From an uncultured Lachnospiraceae bacterium (GTDB lineage: Bacteria; Bacillota; Clostridia; Lachnospirales; Lachnospiraceae): DNA of 30,499 nt. This document shows, piece by piece, positions 15,538 to 25,200 of this stretch. The stretch spans positions 1 to 30,499 of the forward strand of contig CAJUPF010000017.1 in NCBI GenBank assembly GCA_910588565.1, given 5' to 3'. The first letter of the stretch is position 1. Every line of letters begins with the position of its first letter. The translations under genes were made by a program, and so were the position numbers. The notes beneath the pieces were generated by a model that saw nothing but the letters and a program-made list of their open reading frames with translations, ran no database searches and was not told where the DNA came from.

Positions 15538-15591
15538 ATTATATCTGGCGCAGCTTCCAAAGTATTTACAATAAAACGGCTGGAATATACA
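15538..15591 (-). promoter_or_regulatory. Shared-regulon promoter of ytfQRT-yjfF
   Basis: Minus strand: weak distal half-site TGTATATT (15584-15591), proximal element ATTGTAAATAC (15562-15572), 18-bp gap, consensus -10 TATAAT (15538-15543), and no -35. Core-to-core distance is 21 bp, as in the other promoters. Start is expected near 15531, with a leader of about 55 nt. Only a weak GAAAAT/ATTTTC palindrome separates it from the GH2 stop at 15630, so readthrough from GH2 is possible. Confidence 0.7.
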
Positions 15592-15629
15592 AAAATTTAA
15601 TGTTTGTAATTTCTTTGCGAAAATGATTT

Positions 15630-18600
15630 TCACTTAATGGAAGCTTTGCTGCTGATTCCGGCCTTTTTCAGCAGTCTTTTGACGCTGCTGCGTTTCTTCG
15701 CCTTCATTGCTTTTGGAAGATTAACCTTAATTTTGGCATTGGTCTTTTTGAATGCCCCAGATTGAATGGTTTTTATCTTCGTTCCTTTAATGGTTACCGT
15801 TTTCAGCTTCTTGCATCCGTTAAAACAATTCTTGCCAATCGCAGTCACATTTTTGCCAATAATCACTTTGGAGAGCTTTGTGCAGCCATAAAAACTGCTG
15901 TCGCCAATAGTCTTTACAGACGAACCGATTGTTACCTGGGTCAGCCTTGTGCATTTATAAAAACTGCTCTTTCCGATGGCTGTCACTTTACCGCTGATAC
16001 TTACCTTCGCCAATTTCACACATCCATAGAAACTGCCCGCCCCTATGCCTGTTACATTTTTGCCAATTGCCACAGATTTGACATTCTTAAAATTTTTGAA
16101 CGCGTTTGCGCTGATACTGGTTACCTTACAGGATACGCCGCTTACCGTTACCGCCGCCGCAATGTTAACAGACGTTGCATTTTTCTTCAGTCCCTTCTCT
16201 GCCGCCGCAGTCTTCTTCGCCGCATTGGTCACTTTATAGCGGATGCCGTTTATATCTACAGTCTGACCGGCTTTTAGTTCCTGTACAGGCGGATTTTGTC
16301 CAGGTGGATTTTGCCCAGGCGGGTTTTGTCCAGGCTGTTCTTTGTCTGTTTCTTTCAAGCCCGCCTTCGCTGCTGCCAGCGCATCCTTCAATGCGTTCAG
16401 TTCGTCTGTTTTTTCAGAGTCTTTTCCTTTGACAGCCTTCTCATATGCATCTTTAAATGCGTTCCAGCTTGCGTCCGTATAATTTTTCTGTCCCAAATCA
16501 TAGACTGCCTTTGCCGCTGCCAGTGTATCCTCTAATGCTTTCTTTGCCGCTGCATGCGCCTTATCGTCTTCCGTCGGCAATTCCGGCGATTTCTTCTCTA
16601 ACGCTGCGATCGCATTCTGTAATGCCTGCACGGCTGCCTGTACCGCTGCCTGATCGGTAAGATCCACTTGTTCCAATGCGTCCAGCGCTTCTGTCACTTT
16701 TGCATATGATTCTTCCGTATACTCTGCCGCATCCAATGCCTCTGCGGCCGCTTTGGCGTCATCCAAAGCTTTTAAAGTTTCCTCGTCCGCAAATACCATC
16801 TGGCTGCCATCGATAAACTGATGATTTACTCTAATATTATCTACAGAAACCGTTCCCGCCAGATTGGTTACTCCAATCCGCCCTGCTTCAAACGTATCGT
16901 CTTCTGCAATTAAAAATGCTTCCTGGTAATCCCCTGCATATGCTTTAATAAGCTGCCCTTTCACTTCCACAGTAAAACGGTATGCTTTTCCAGCTTTCCA
17001 TTTCAACGGCCATTTACCTTCTTTGAGGACGGTTACCGTATTGTCTTCTATTTTTATCAGCTTTATCTGATTGCTTTTAGCGTCCACTGCCAGTCCATAG
17101 CCGTTTTGGCCATTTGCTCCCTGAGATGCGCGTACTAACAATGCCCCGCCCGATTCCCTGTCTGCAAGCGTCAGATCTGCCGAATAAATGAGATCTTCTA
17201 TCTTCTGGCTGTTCACCAGTGCATAAGAACCTGCGCTGTCAGAAGTATAAGCGCCGTTTGATGTTTTCCAGCTTCCAATTGATTTCCATTCGCCTGCGCC
17301 ATTGGAAAATCCTGTCTGGTAATCCGGAGCATTTGTTACTTTCACATCATCCAGAGTCGCGCTTACCTGGAACCCACGAATCGCTACCCCGCCATCTGAA
17401 AAAGCAGAATCTGTCAGATCGACGCAAGGCGTCTTGGCGTCATCAATATACACCTGAATACGGGAACCAAATACCGCAATCTTTAATATATGGGTCGTTC
17501 CCTGATTTAATCCTGGCACCGTTACTTTTGCCAGCTCTGTCCAGTTATGATTCATCCGCCCAACCTGGACGTAACCGTCGCCAATGCCTGCATAATAACC
17601 TCTTGCTCCATCAGGGTTATTCGGAATAAAATCTGTGCCGCGGAACACAAAACCTGCATTTCCATTCCTGCTGCCGTTTGCGTTTGTCACAGTCACTTCC
17701 ATCTGAACGACGCCGTCCGCCAGGGTTACATCTTTCATAATTGCTTTTCCGCCAGCGCCTGCCGACATCGCCAACTTTCCGTTATTTATACTTCCGCGCC
17801 AGTCATCGCCTGAAATTTCATATCGGTTTTCATAATCCGGATCTGTAAAATCATCTTCTACAGATGTCGTTGGAACGCTGACAATTTCAGCGGCCCCCGG
17901 TATATAAGATTCCGGTGAAATAACCAGATTTTTGACAGGTGAGCCGCCGCCTGCATGAACCTGTACCCCTCCTGTAAAACCGCTGTAATCATAAATATTA
18001 ATCACCGGTTCCGGGCCATGATCTGCATAAACTCGAATCTGATCATCAAACAGTGTTACTTTTACTTCATGGGCTTCTGCCGCTGTCAGTTCCGCTTCTG
18101 CAAGCTTCTCATTTGTCTTTTTATTAACAACTGAAATTCTGCTGCCATCCGCATTGAACGCTACTGTATAACCGCCGTCCGCGTCCGTTCTCAGCGTATA
18201 ATCCGCGCCAGCGCTTAATGTGCCTTCCACACTGTAATTATCCGATGCTGTTACTATTTTCTTGTCTGCAGTTACGATAGCTTCCGATTCAATTTCTTTT
18301 GGATTCAGGATAATTGTCGGATCTACGGCATACCGTCCATAGGTAGAGCTGTAAATCCGCAGCCCGTTCTGATTGGCAGCGTCTTCTTTTACTGCATAAG
18401 TAACTGTAATCTGTTTATCTTCTCCAACCGCTGATTTAATTTCTGCCAGTTTTTCCTCTGTTACATTTAAATTTACAAGATAACCAAAGTCGCCCGCGCT
18501 GGCGGAACCGCAATATGGCGCGTTCATTGTCAGCGTTCCTCTGACATCCCTTGGATTATCCGGCAGAAATACAGTATCCAGTTCCACGCCATTCACAAAT

Positions 18601-21600
18601 ATGGTCAAATCAGAAGGACGTTCCCTTCCCTCTGCTGTCTGGCTGCACTCAGAAGCATAAGAAGATTTGTTCTTATCTGTACCAATCACTCCTTTATAGG
18701 AAGAAACCTCCGCCAGGACACGCAGTCCTGTCAAATCATCCAAGTTAAATTTATTTGGCAGCTTATATGTATAGGACTGCGCTTCATTGGCTTTTTCCGT
18801 CGCCATATTGCCGCTTACTTTTGCTTTGATTGCTGTGGAGCCGTCTTTATTCGACACTACCATATCCGCATTTTTACTGGTATCATCTGTCACTGAAATA
18901 TTGACAAAGTTCTTCGCCACTTTCTCTCCGCCGCCGTCTTCAATCCAGACAGTTAAGGTTCCTACACATGCCTGATCCGGAGCTTGAAACGAAAGTTTTG
19001 CTTCTGTTCTTTGGTACGCTGCAAGCGCCATATCCAGCGTGCCCGACAATCCGGTACTGATATGGTTTCCATAAATATCCGTTCCGTCAAAACGCCAGTT
19101 TACAGACGTTTGTTTTGGGATCTCATCCGTCCAGCAAAGCGCCAGGACGTTTGTACTTATCAGCTGCCCCGCCGCCACATTCAAAATCGGGTCGCTTTCC
19201 ACGCCAATATAAATCTCCTGGAGTAAATCTTTCATGGACATATCGCCGCCATAGGCCACTTCATCATAGCCAAAGATTTTCTCCTTTCTGTCATACGTCA
19301 AAATTCCGTTGCGTTCATACTCAACATCGTACGGCTCTGTATAAACAAAACCGCTTTGTTTGATGTAACGTCTCTGGATATCCGTCATATACTTAAAACA
19401 GTGGGAAACATCATAATCTCCCGCGTAAGCTCCAACGCCGCCATACTCGCTGTTTAACAAGGGATCCCCATCCTGCTGGTAACCAGGTCTGAAGTTCTTG
19501 CCGGAACCTGGTTTGGAATTATTGACAAAATCATTTACAGCATTTACGGTATCTCTATAAGAAGCCGGATACATATGGTACGTATTCAGATCGGTCGGCT
19601 GTATATGGTCCTGATTACATGCACTCATATCTTCTACCAGAATATTCGGATTAGCCGATTTTGTTTTATGATACAAATATGTGACCCACTCAAAGGTATC
19701 CATTCCGTCCGAGGCTTTGATACTGCCCCTGTCACTCCAGTAGCCGTCCTGAAGTCCCCATGTCTCATTGAACAGCATCACGGCTACAACAGACGGATAG
19801 TTATAGTTAAGCCTCAGAACTGAATCCAGACACTCTTCATAATACTGGCGTCCAAGCATTTTCTCCTGGTTCTGTGACGGCACCATATTCGTCGCATGGG
19901 GCATATCCTGCCATACCAGCATACCCAGCTTATCGCACCAGTAATACTGAAGGGGATCTTCTATCTTCAGATGCTTGCGGATCATATTAAATCCGTTATT
20001 TTTCATTGCCTGGATATCAAATTTTAAGGCTTCTTCGGACGGAGCCGTATAAATGCCCTCTTCCCAGAACCCCTGATCCAAAAGCCCCGACATATAAACA
20101 GGCTTATCATTAATGTAAATATATTGTACACCCAGGCTTTCATCGTAATATTTTGCTTCCACTTTCCTCATGCCAAAGTAAGTGGAGACCTGATCCAGTA
20201 CGGCGCCGTTTTCATCCTTTACCGTCAACGCGCCTTCATACAGATTTGGCGTATTATAATTCCAGAGCTTCGGATTTTCGACCGTAATAGAGTCTAACGA
20301 AACTGTCTGGCTGCCTGTCTTTACAGCAATCTGCTGGCTGCCTGAAATTGTGGAACCTGTCTTTTTCGTCTCATCTTTTTCTGCGTCGTATAACGTACTC
20401 TCAAACCTGTACTCTATGGTAAGCGTCTGCGCCGCGTCGCTGGTGATATCCAATGCATAATTTACCTGGCTGTTATCTACATCCACAGCTGCCCTTGCAT
20501 GATCCAGCCAGGTTGTGCTTCTGGCTTCCATTCCGACTGTCTGCCAGATCCCGCTTGTATGGATATATCCGCAAGGTGCATTTCTTCCCTGTTTCCCAAC
20601 CAGAGCCGGATAACTGTCATCACCATAGTTCCCTCTGTCTTCTACCCAGAGTGTGATCACATTCTCTCCCACATTCATATAATCGGTTACGTCCACTTCA
20701 AACGCGCTGTAGCCGCCGATATGCTCGCCGTTTTTCACTGCTTCCCCATTGACATAAAGTTTACATTTCCAATCCACCGCGCCAAACTTCAGAAATATCT
20801 TTTTACCGTTCCATGAATTGTCTATGGTCACAGTCCGTCTGTACCATGCCTCGCCTTTGTAATCCTCATTTCCAATGCCTCCCAGGCTGGATTCCCAGCA
20901 AAACGGAACATTGATAAAAGCCGACAATTCATGATCCGCATCATACCAGCGTTCCTCTTTACCAGCTCCGGTTTCATCAAACTCAAACTGCCACCAGCCA
21001 TTCAGGTTCACATAGTCTTCCCGGTTCCAGTCTTTTCTTGGAATTTCGTTTGTCCTGGCATTTCCTTTTGCCAGCTCCTCCTCATTTGGTTTTACGCTAA
21101 AAGAATTTCTGCTGACGACAGTCAGATTCTGCTCCTGTATTACGGCTTTTAATTTATAGGCTCCTATCGAAAGCGCCGGAATTGTAATCTCTGCTGCCGT
21201 TGGCGAAACAGAACTAATTTCTGCGTAAACCGGCTCTGACGCCGACAAGGAAGTTCCGGAAGTATTCACCACTTCAATAAAATCCGCCTGATCTAATCCC
21301 AGTCCGCCAACCCGGATCGTTCCAAACTCTTCTCCTTCTACTAAATTTGCATCCGCAGTGTCAATCCCGCTTATGTATACTCCGTCATACGTTTTTGGCA
21401 AATAAAACGCAGACGCCGGAATAACGGTCTTTTCTCCGATTGACTGATTGTTCGTCCAGGACAACACCGCGTGGGAACCTCCCACATAGTCGAAGTATTC
21501 CGCCTTAAATTCATACTCTTGTCCCGCTTCCAAAGTTACTTCACTGCTGGTCTGTAATACATCCCAACTGTCTCCATCCCAGTAATTGATCAGCTGTTTA

Positions 21601-22019
21601 TTATCCACCCAGACCCGAAGCCCATTATCGGAATATCCATAAAACCTGTAACTGCCTGTTTCCGGTACCTGGATACGCCCTGTCCAGCGGATTCCCGCAT
21701 AATCATCCTGCCCGGTCATTTCCATCAATTTTCCATCCAACTCTGCAAAATCAATATTATAATCCACACCTTTTGACTTTAATGAACTAAGGGTTACATT
21801 TGTACCGCTGCCTGACGTGGTATAATACTCCGCCACCAGCCCATGGTAATCCGCCATCGTTCCGCCGCCCGGATCTTCTTCGGAAGCAGCCGGTTTACTA
21901 TTTTCTGAATTGATCCCATCGTCTGCAGCCGCTGCCAGCACAGTAGATGGTATTACACTGGTAATTGTCATTCCAACTGCCAGCACAAAGCTGAGCAGCC
22001 TATTTCTTCTATTGCTCAT
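15630..22019 (-). CDS. Giant secreted PA14-GH2 glycosidase with LRR tail
   Basis: A 2129-residue exported enzyme. Order: signal peptide (1-30), PA14 (about 57-207), Ig-like (about 210-310), GH2 sugar-binding sandwich (about 330-500), Ig-like (about 505-620), GH2 TIM barrel (about 620-935) with acid/base E752 in LFNETWG and nucleophile E858 in NSEYGG. Then a long beta-rich part (about 935-1245), three concanavalin-like domains (about 1255-1370, 1385-1565, 1565-1735), two FIVAR domains (about 1745-1890), a Pro-rich PGQNP linker and six BspA-type leucine-rich repeats (1966-2103). The Lys-rich end has no sortase motif. GH2 includes beta-galactosidases, beta-glucuronidases and some arabino- or galactofuranosidases; activity cannot be set by eye. 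ATG follows GAGAGGG, 14 nt after a 23-codon leader ORF. Confidence 0.9.
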   Translation of the reverse strand: MSNRRNRLLSFVLAVGMTITSVIPSTVLAAAADDGINSENSKPAASEEDPGGGTMADYHGLVAEYYTTSGSGTNVTLSSLKSKGVDYNIDFAELDGKLMEMTGQDDYAGIRWTGRIQVPETGSYRFYGYSDNGLRVWVDNKQLINYWDGDSWDVLQTSSEVTLEAGQEYEFKAEYFDYVGGSHAVLSWTNNQSIGEKTVIPASAFYLPKTYDGVYISGIDTADANLVEGEEFGTIRVGGLGLDQADFIEVVNTSGTSLSASEPVYAEISSVSPTAAEITIPALSIGAYKLKAVIQEQNLTVVSRNSFSVKPNEEELAKGNARTNEIPRKDWNREDYVNLNGWWQFEFDETGAGKEERWYDADHELSAFINVPFCWESSLGGIGNEDYKGEAWYRRTVTIDNSWNGKKIFLKFGAVDWKCKLYVNGEAVKNGEHIGGYSAFEVDVTDYMNVGENVITLWVEDRGNYGDDSYPALVGKQGRNAPCGYIHTSGIWQTVGMEARSTTWLDHARAAVDVDNSQVNYALDITSDAAQTLTIEYRFESTLYDAEKDETKKTGSTISGSQQIAVKTGSQTVSLDSITVENPKLWNYNTPNLYEGALTVKDENGAVLDQVSTYFGMRKVEAKYYDESLGVQYIYINDKPVYMSGLLDQGFWEEGIYTAPSEEALKFDIQAMKNNGFNMIRKHLKIEDPLQYYWCDKLGMLVWQDMPHATNMVPSQNQEKMLGRQYYEECLDSVLRLNYNYPSVVAVMLFNETWGLQDGYWSDRGSIKASDGMDTFEWVTYLYHKTKSANPNILVEDMSACNQDHIQPTDLNTYHMYPASYRDTVNAVNDFVNNSKPGSGKNFRPGYQQDGDPLLNSEYGGVGAYAGDYDVSHCFKYMTDIQRRYIKQSGFVYTEPYDVEYERNGILTYDRKEKIFGYDEVAYGGDMSMKDLLQEIYIGVESDPILNVAAGQLISTNVLALCWTDEIPKQTSVNWRFDGTDIYGNHISTGLSGTLDMALAAYQRTEAKLSFQAPDQACVGTLTVWIEDGGGEKVAKNFVNISVTDDTSKNADMVVSNKDGSTAIKAKVSGNMATEKANEAQSYTYKLPNKFNLDDLTGLRVLAEVSSYKGVIGTDKNKSSYASECSQTAEGRERPSDLTIFVNGVELDTVFLPDNPRDVRGTLTMNAPYCGSASAGDFGYLVNLNVTEEKLAEIKSAVGEDKQITVTYAVKEDAANQNGLRIYSSTYGRYAVDPTIILNPKEIESEAIVTADKKIVTASDNYSVEGTLSAGADYTLRTDADGGYTVAFNADGSRISVVNKKTNEKLAEAELTAAEAHEVKVTLFDDQIRVYADHGPEPVINIYDYSGFTGGVQVHAGGGSPVKNLVISPESYIPGAAEIVSVPTTSVEDDFTDPDYENRYEISGDDWRGSINNGKLAMSAGAGGKAIMKDVTLADGVVQMEVTVTNANGSRNGNAGFVFRGTDFIPNNPDGARGYYAGIGDGYVQVGRMNHNWTELAKVTVPGLNQGTTHILKIAVFGSRIQVYIDDAKTPCVDLTDSAFSDGGVAIRGFQVSATLDDVKVTNAPDYQTGFSNGAGEWKSIGSWKTSNGAYTSDSAGSYALVNSQKIEDLIYSADLTLADRESGGALLVRASQGANGQNGYGLAVDAKSNQIKLIKIEDNTVTVLKEGKWPLKWKAGKAYRFTVEVKGQLIKAYAGDYQEAFLIAEDDTFEAGRIGVTNLAGTVSVDNIRVNHQFIDGSQMVFADEETLKALDDAKAAAEALDAAEYTEESYAKVTEALDALEQVDLTDQAAVQAAVQALQNAIAALEKKSPELPTEDDKAHAAAKKALEDTLAAAKAVYDLGQKNYTDASWNAFKDAYEKAVKGKDSEKTDELNALKDALAAAKAGLKETDKEQPGQNPPGQNPPGQNPPVQELKAGQTVDINGIRYKVTNAAKKTAAAEKGLKKNATSVNIAAAVTVSGVSCKVTSISANAFKNFKNVKSVAIGKNVTGIGAGSFYGCVKLAKVSISGKVTAIGKSSFYKCTRLTQVTIGSSVKTIGDSSFYGCTKLSKVIIGKNVTAIGKNCFNGCKKLKTVTIKGTKIKTIQSGAFKKTNAKIKVNLPKAMKAKKRSSVKRLLKKAGISSKASIK
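15711..16124 (-). repeat. Six BspA-type leucine-rich repeats in GH2 tail
   Basis: Residues 1966-2103 of the GH2 protein hold six units of 23 residues with the pattern V-x-x-I-x-x-x-x-F-x-x-C-x-x-L-x-x-V-x-I-x-x, the LRR_5 type. In gut Firmicutes such domains mediate surface attachment or adhesion. The units are rich in Lys. Confidence 0.85.
16284..16334 (-). repeat. PGQNP tandem linker
   Basis: Three consecutive PGQNP units and a PVQ remnant (residues 1896-1912) join the FIVAR domains to the leucine-rich repeats. The underlying 15-bp DNA repeat (plus-strand core GGCGGGTTTTGTCCA with variants) is likely to vary in copy number. Confidence 0.8.
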
Positions 22020-22033
22020 AGCGCCCTCTCTTT

Positions 22034-22105
22034 CTACTTTACTGTAATCTTAATCTCTTCCTGTTTCCTGTAAAGCCGGCCGAGATCTTTTGCCGTCTTT
22101 GCCAT
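22034..22105 (-). CDS. 23-codon leader ORF ahead of GH2
   Basis: Between the promoter and the GH2 gene, an excellent ribosome binding site (AAAAGGAGGTCAAT) precedes ATG and 23 codons, ending in TAG 14 nt before the GH2 start codon. The peptide is charged and hydrophilic (begins MAKTAKDLGRLYRK, ends EEIKITVK), with no signal peptide or membrane segment, and no family is recognised. Its ribosome binding site is better than that of GH2 itself. It could act as a translational leader coupling or attenuating GH2 synthesis, or be a small protein in its own right. None of the other regulon genes has one. Confidence 0.5.
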   Translation of the reverse strand: MAKTAKDLGRLYRKQEEIKITVK

Positions 22106-22144
22106 ATTGACCTCCTTTTCTAAAATTTGTGTTCCACATTTTTC

Positions 22145-22198
22145 AGTATAAGCCCCTTTTTCAACCCGGTATTTACAATAATTTAAACATTGTTTATA
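22145..22198 (-). promoter_or_regulatory. Shared-regulon promoter of GH2 gene
   Basis: Minus strand: distal half-site TATAAACA (22191-22198), proximal element ATTGTAAATAC (22169-22179), core-to-core 21 bp, 18-bp gap, -10 TATACT (22145-22150), no -35. Expected start near 22138 gives a leader of about 119 nt that includes the 23-codon ORF. A short palindrome TGTGGAACACA follows the -10. Confidence 0.72.
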
Positions 22199-22212
22199 AA
22201 TTTATGCTGAAA

Positions 22213-22253
22213 TTAAACATTGGCCTTGTACCGAAAATCCGATACAAGGCCAA
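22213..22253 (-). terminator. Intrinsic terminator of double-GH43 gene
   Basis: TTGGCCTTGTA (22220-22230) and TACAAGGCCAA (22243-22253) form a perfect 11-bp stem with a 12-nt loop, eight nt after the stop codon, followed on the minus strand by TGTTTAATTT. It lies only about 20 bp upstream of the GH2 regulatory half-sites and isolates them from readthrough. Confidence 0.8.
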
Positions 22254-22260
22254 CCATATT

Positions 22261-25200
22261 TTATTTCTTTACTTTTACTCGTTTTACCTTACTCCAACTG
22301 CTATAAATCTGCTTTTTGCTGACTTTTTTGTAGCTGCGTACTCTTACGTAGTACTGCTTACCGCCCTTAAGCTTATTTATCGTCAATGACGTTGTACTAT
22401 TTTTCTTTACCTTCTTTGTCTTTGCTCCTTTAAAGTTCTTATTGGCGGCATATTGAACCTCATACCCGGAAACAGTTTTATCCTTTTTCCATTTCACGGA
22501 TAACGTTTTGGACTTTGATGATTTTGCAGATTTTATCTGGGCTGTCTTTGGCGTTACTGTAAAGCTGATCTTTTTCACAGCTGCTTTATAATATGCGTTG
22601 CCTTTAGCATTTACCGTAACCGTCGCTTTGCCAATGCCCTTAAACGTTACGTTTCCTTTGCTGGTGACGGTTACTACTTTTTTATTGGAGGTTTTATACG
22701 TTGCAGCGCCTGCTGGTTTTAAAGTCAGTTTACTTCCAACCGCTTTACTGTAGCTGGATATTCCCACAATTGGATTTTCCGCCTTATCTACCGTAACTGG
22801 CACAACCTTTGTATTGACCGCTGCTGTTTTTGCTCCGGTTGCAGCTGCATTTGTATTGGTGACTGCACAGTAATAATATACGGTGCCTATCGCTTCCGTA
22901 GACGGTGTATAGGAACTTCCTGACGCTCCTTGGATAGCTGCGGCTCCCGCTGTACTGCTGCTGCTGTTCTGGTACCACTGATAGCTTACTGTTCCGCCAT
23001 CGCTTACCTCTGCCGTTACTGTCAGCGGCTGTGCAGACTGTTTGTATGTATAAACTGCCTGTACCGGCTGTTTTGTAATCGCTGGCGATACTGCATTCAC
23101 TGGCGTCTCTCCCGGTTTTGTCCCTGGATCGGTTCCCGGATCGCCGCCGGCTTCCGTTACTGCCACGGATACAATGCGGCTGTTCGTTACCGCAGTCTGC
23201 ATTCCGGTTGCTACCTCGCTTGTATTGGTTACTGCACAATAGTAATATACTATACCTGCTGTTTCTGTAGAAGGAACATAGGATGCTTCCGTTGCGCCTT
23301 TTACTGCTGCAGCCCCTTCTATACTGTTGCTGCTGTTTCGGTACCACTGATAGCTTAATGTCCCGCCGTCTTTTACGCTTGCCGTTACCAGCAAAGCTTC
23401 TGCTTTCTGATTTACCTTATAAGCTGCCTGTACCGGCTGTTTCGTAATGACCGGAGTTTCCGCGTCAACTGGCTTTGTTCCTTTTTCCCGTACCGTTACG
23501 AATACAATGCGGCTGTTCGTTACCGCAGTCTGCGTTCCGGTTGCAGCTATATTTGTATTGGTCACTGCACAGTAATAATACGTCGTACCCACTGTTTCTG
23601 TGGATGGGATGTAAGAAGCTTTTGTGGCTCCTTCAATCGCTTTGGCTCCCTCTGTGCTGTTGCTGCTATTCTGATACCACTGATAGCTTAATTTCCCGCC
23701 GTCTTCTGCTTTTGCCGTTACCGTCAGAGCCTCAGCCGTATCTCCTGCCTCATAATTCTTGCCTTCCGGCTCTTTGCTGATGACCGGAGCTTTTGCGTCT
23801 TCTGGTTCTTCCGGTTCTTCCACATCCGGATTTGGCGCTTCCGCGTCTTCCCATTTGCATAATTCTATGTAATCGAGATCTGCGTTTTCTTTTCCCGCAA
23901 CTCCGCTGACTACAATCGTATTCTCACCCTTCTTCAACGTAACCTTAAGCTCATATCCGAACCAGTTATCCACGCAGATACTGCCTGCTGCGGAAGCGTT
24001 AAAATTGAGAATTTCTTTTTCTACGGCTGCTTCGTCATTTACTTTAATGGAAAGAGCGGCATTTTCCTTGCCTGCGGCTGCTCCTACGTATAACTTATAG
24101 TCTCCCGCTTCATTCGCTGTTACCTGGAAGGTTGCGGAATCTGCCGCTGACAAATTGCCGACTTTTCTCTTGCCGGAAGAATTATACGTACTCTGCATGG
24201 TATAAGACTCTCCGTCTAAAATCGCTTTTTCTGCTTCATAACGTATATATTCCGCCTGCTTTGTCCCGGAGGGCATATTTACTTTTCCGTTATACTCCAA
24301 CGCTGTTCCAATATCCAAAGTTCCGTCCTCGTTCCAGTAAACGTTCTGCACGCGTACGCCGCGTCCATTCCATCCTTCGCCGGAACCTCTAGTTGCATGA
24401 TATACAATATAGTCTTCTTTTCCATCCGGTGATTTTGTAAAACATGCGTGGCCGGTAGAAAATGTCGTAGATTTATTTTTTGTAAAAATCGGTTTGTCTG
24501 ATTTGATCCAGGAATCTGCTTCCATCGGATCAGCGCCTGCTTTTAATGTCAGGCTGCCCAGGCAATAATCGTCCGTCCAGCTGCCGCTTGCAGAATAAAC
24601 AATATTTACCGTACCATCCGGTGCTTTGGCAATCTGCGGGCCTTCATTGACAATTGGATTCCCCACGCACTCCCAATCATACTCAGGCATGGAAAGTTCT
24701 GTGCGTTCTCCTGTAATTGTCCATGGATTCTCCATTCTGGCAATATAAATTCTCTGATCCACATCCCGATCGTAATGCCATCCTGACCAGACAGCATACA
24801 GTTGTCCGTCATGTTCTAAAACAGTCTGATCAATTCCCCATTTATCAGTTGCCGGCGCTAATTTTCCTTTCCATGTATATGCGCCCTGCGCATCCTCTGT
24901 GTTACTTTCGAGCGCATACATTCTATGGCTGCTGCCCGCTCCTGCAGTATAATAAATATACCACTTGCCATTTATAAAATGCATTTCCGGCGCCCAAAGC
25001 TCTGCGTTTGGTTCCCCATCAGCAGGCTCATATACCTTCTTAGGCTCAACCTGCCCAATCCGTCCCAGTTCTGCTGACTTGGAAACCCAGAGCGATTTAT
25101 CATTTTTCACCCGGATATAATAGTAATAACCATCCTGATAGGTGACATATGGATCTGCCCCATAATTAATCAGCGGATTTGAGAATGCATCCGGCCCGTA

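Noticed and set aside
15604..15629. GAAAAT/ATTTTC palindrome as a GH2 terminator
   Set aside because: Arms are only six A/T-rich pairs with a one-base loop and no T run after it; not a convincing terminator.
22784..23347. 187-codon minus-strand ORF rich in Arg, Ser and Cys
   Set aside because: It is an out-of-frame shadow of the three Ig-like repeats, and its periodicity simply mirrors the DNA repeat.
22789..23793. CRISPR-like periodicity
   Set aside because: Units of about 300 bp with coding-frame conservation are protein domain repeats, not short direct repeats with spacers.
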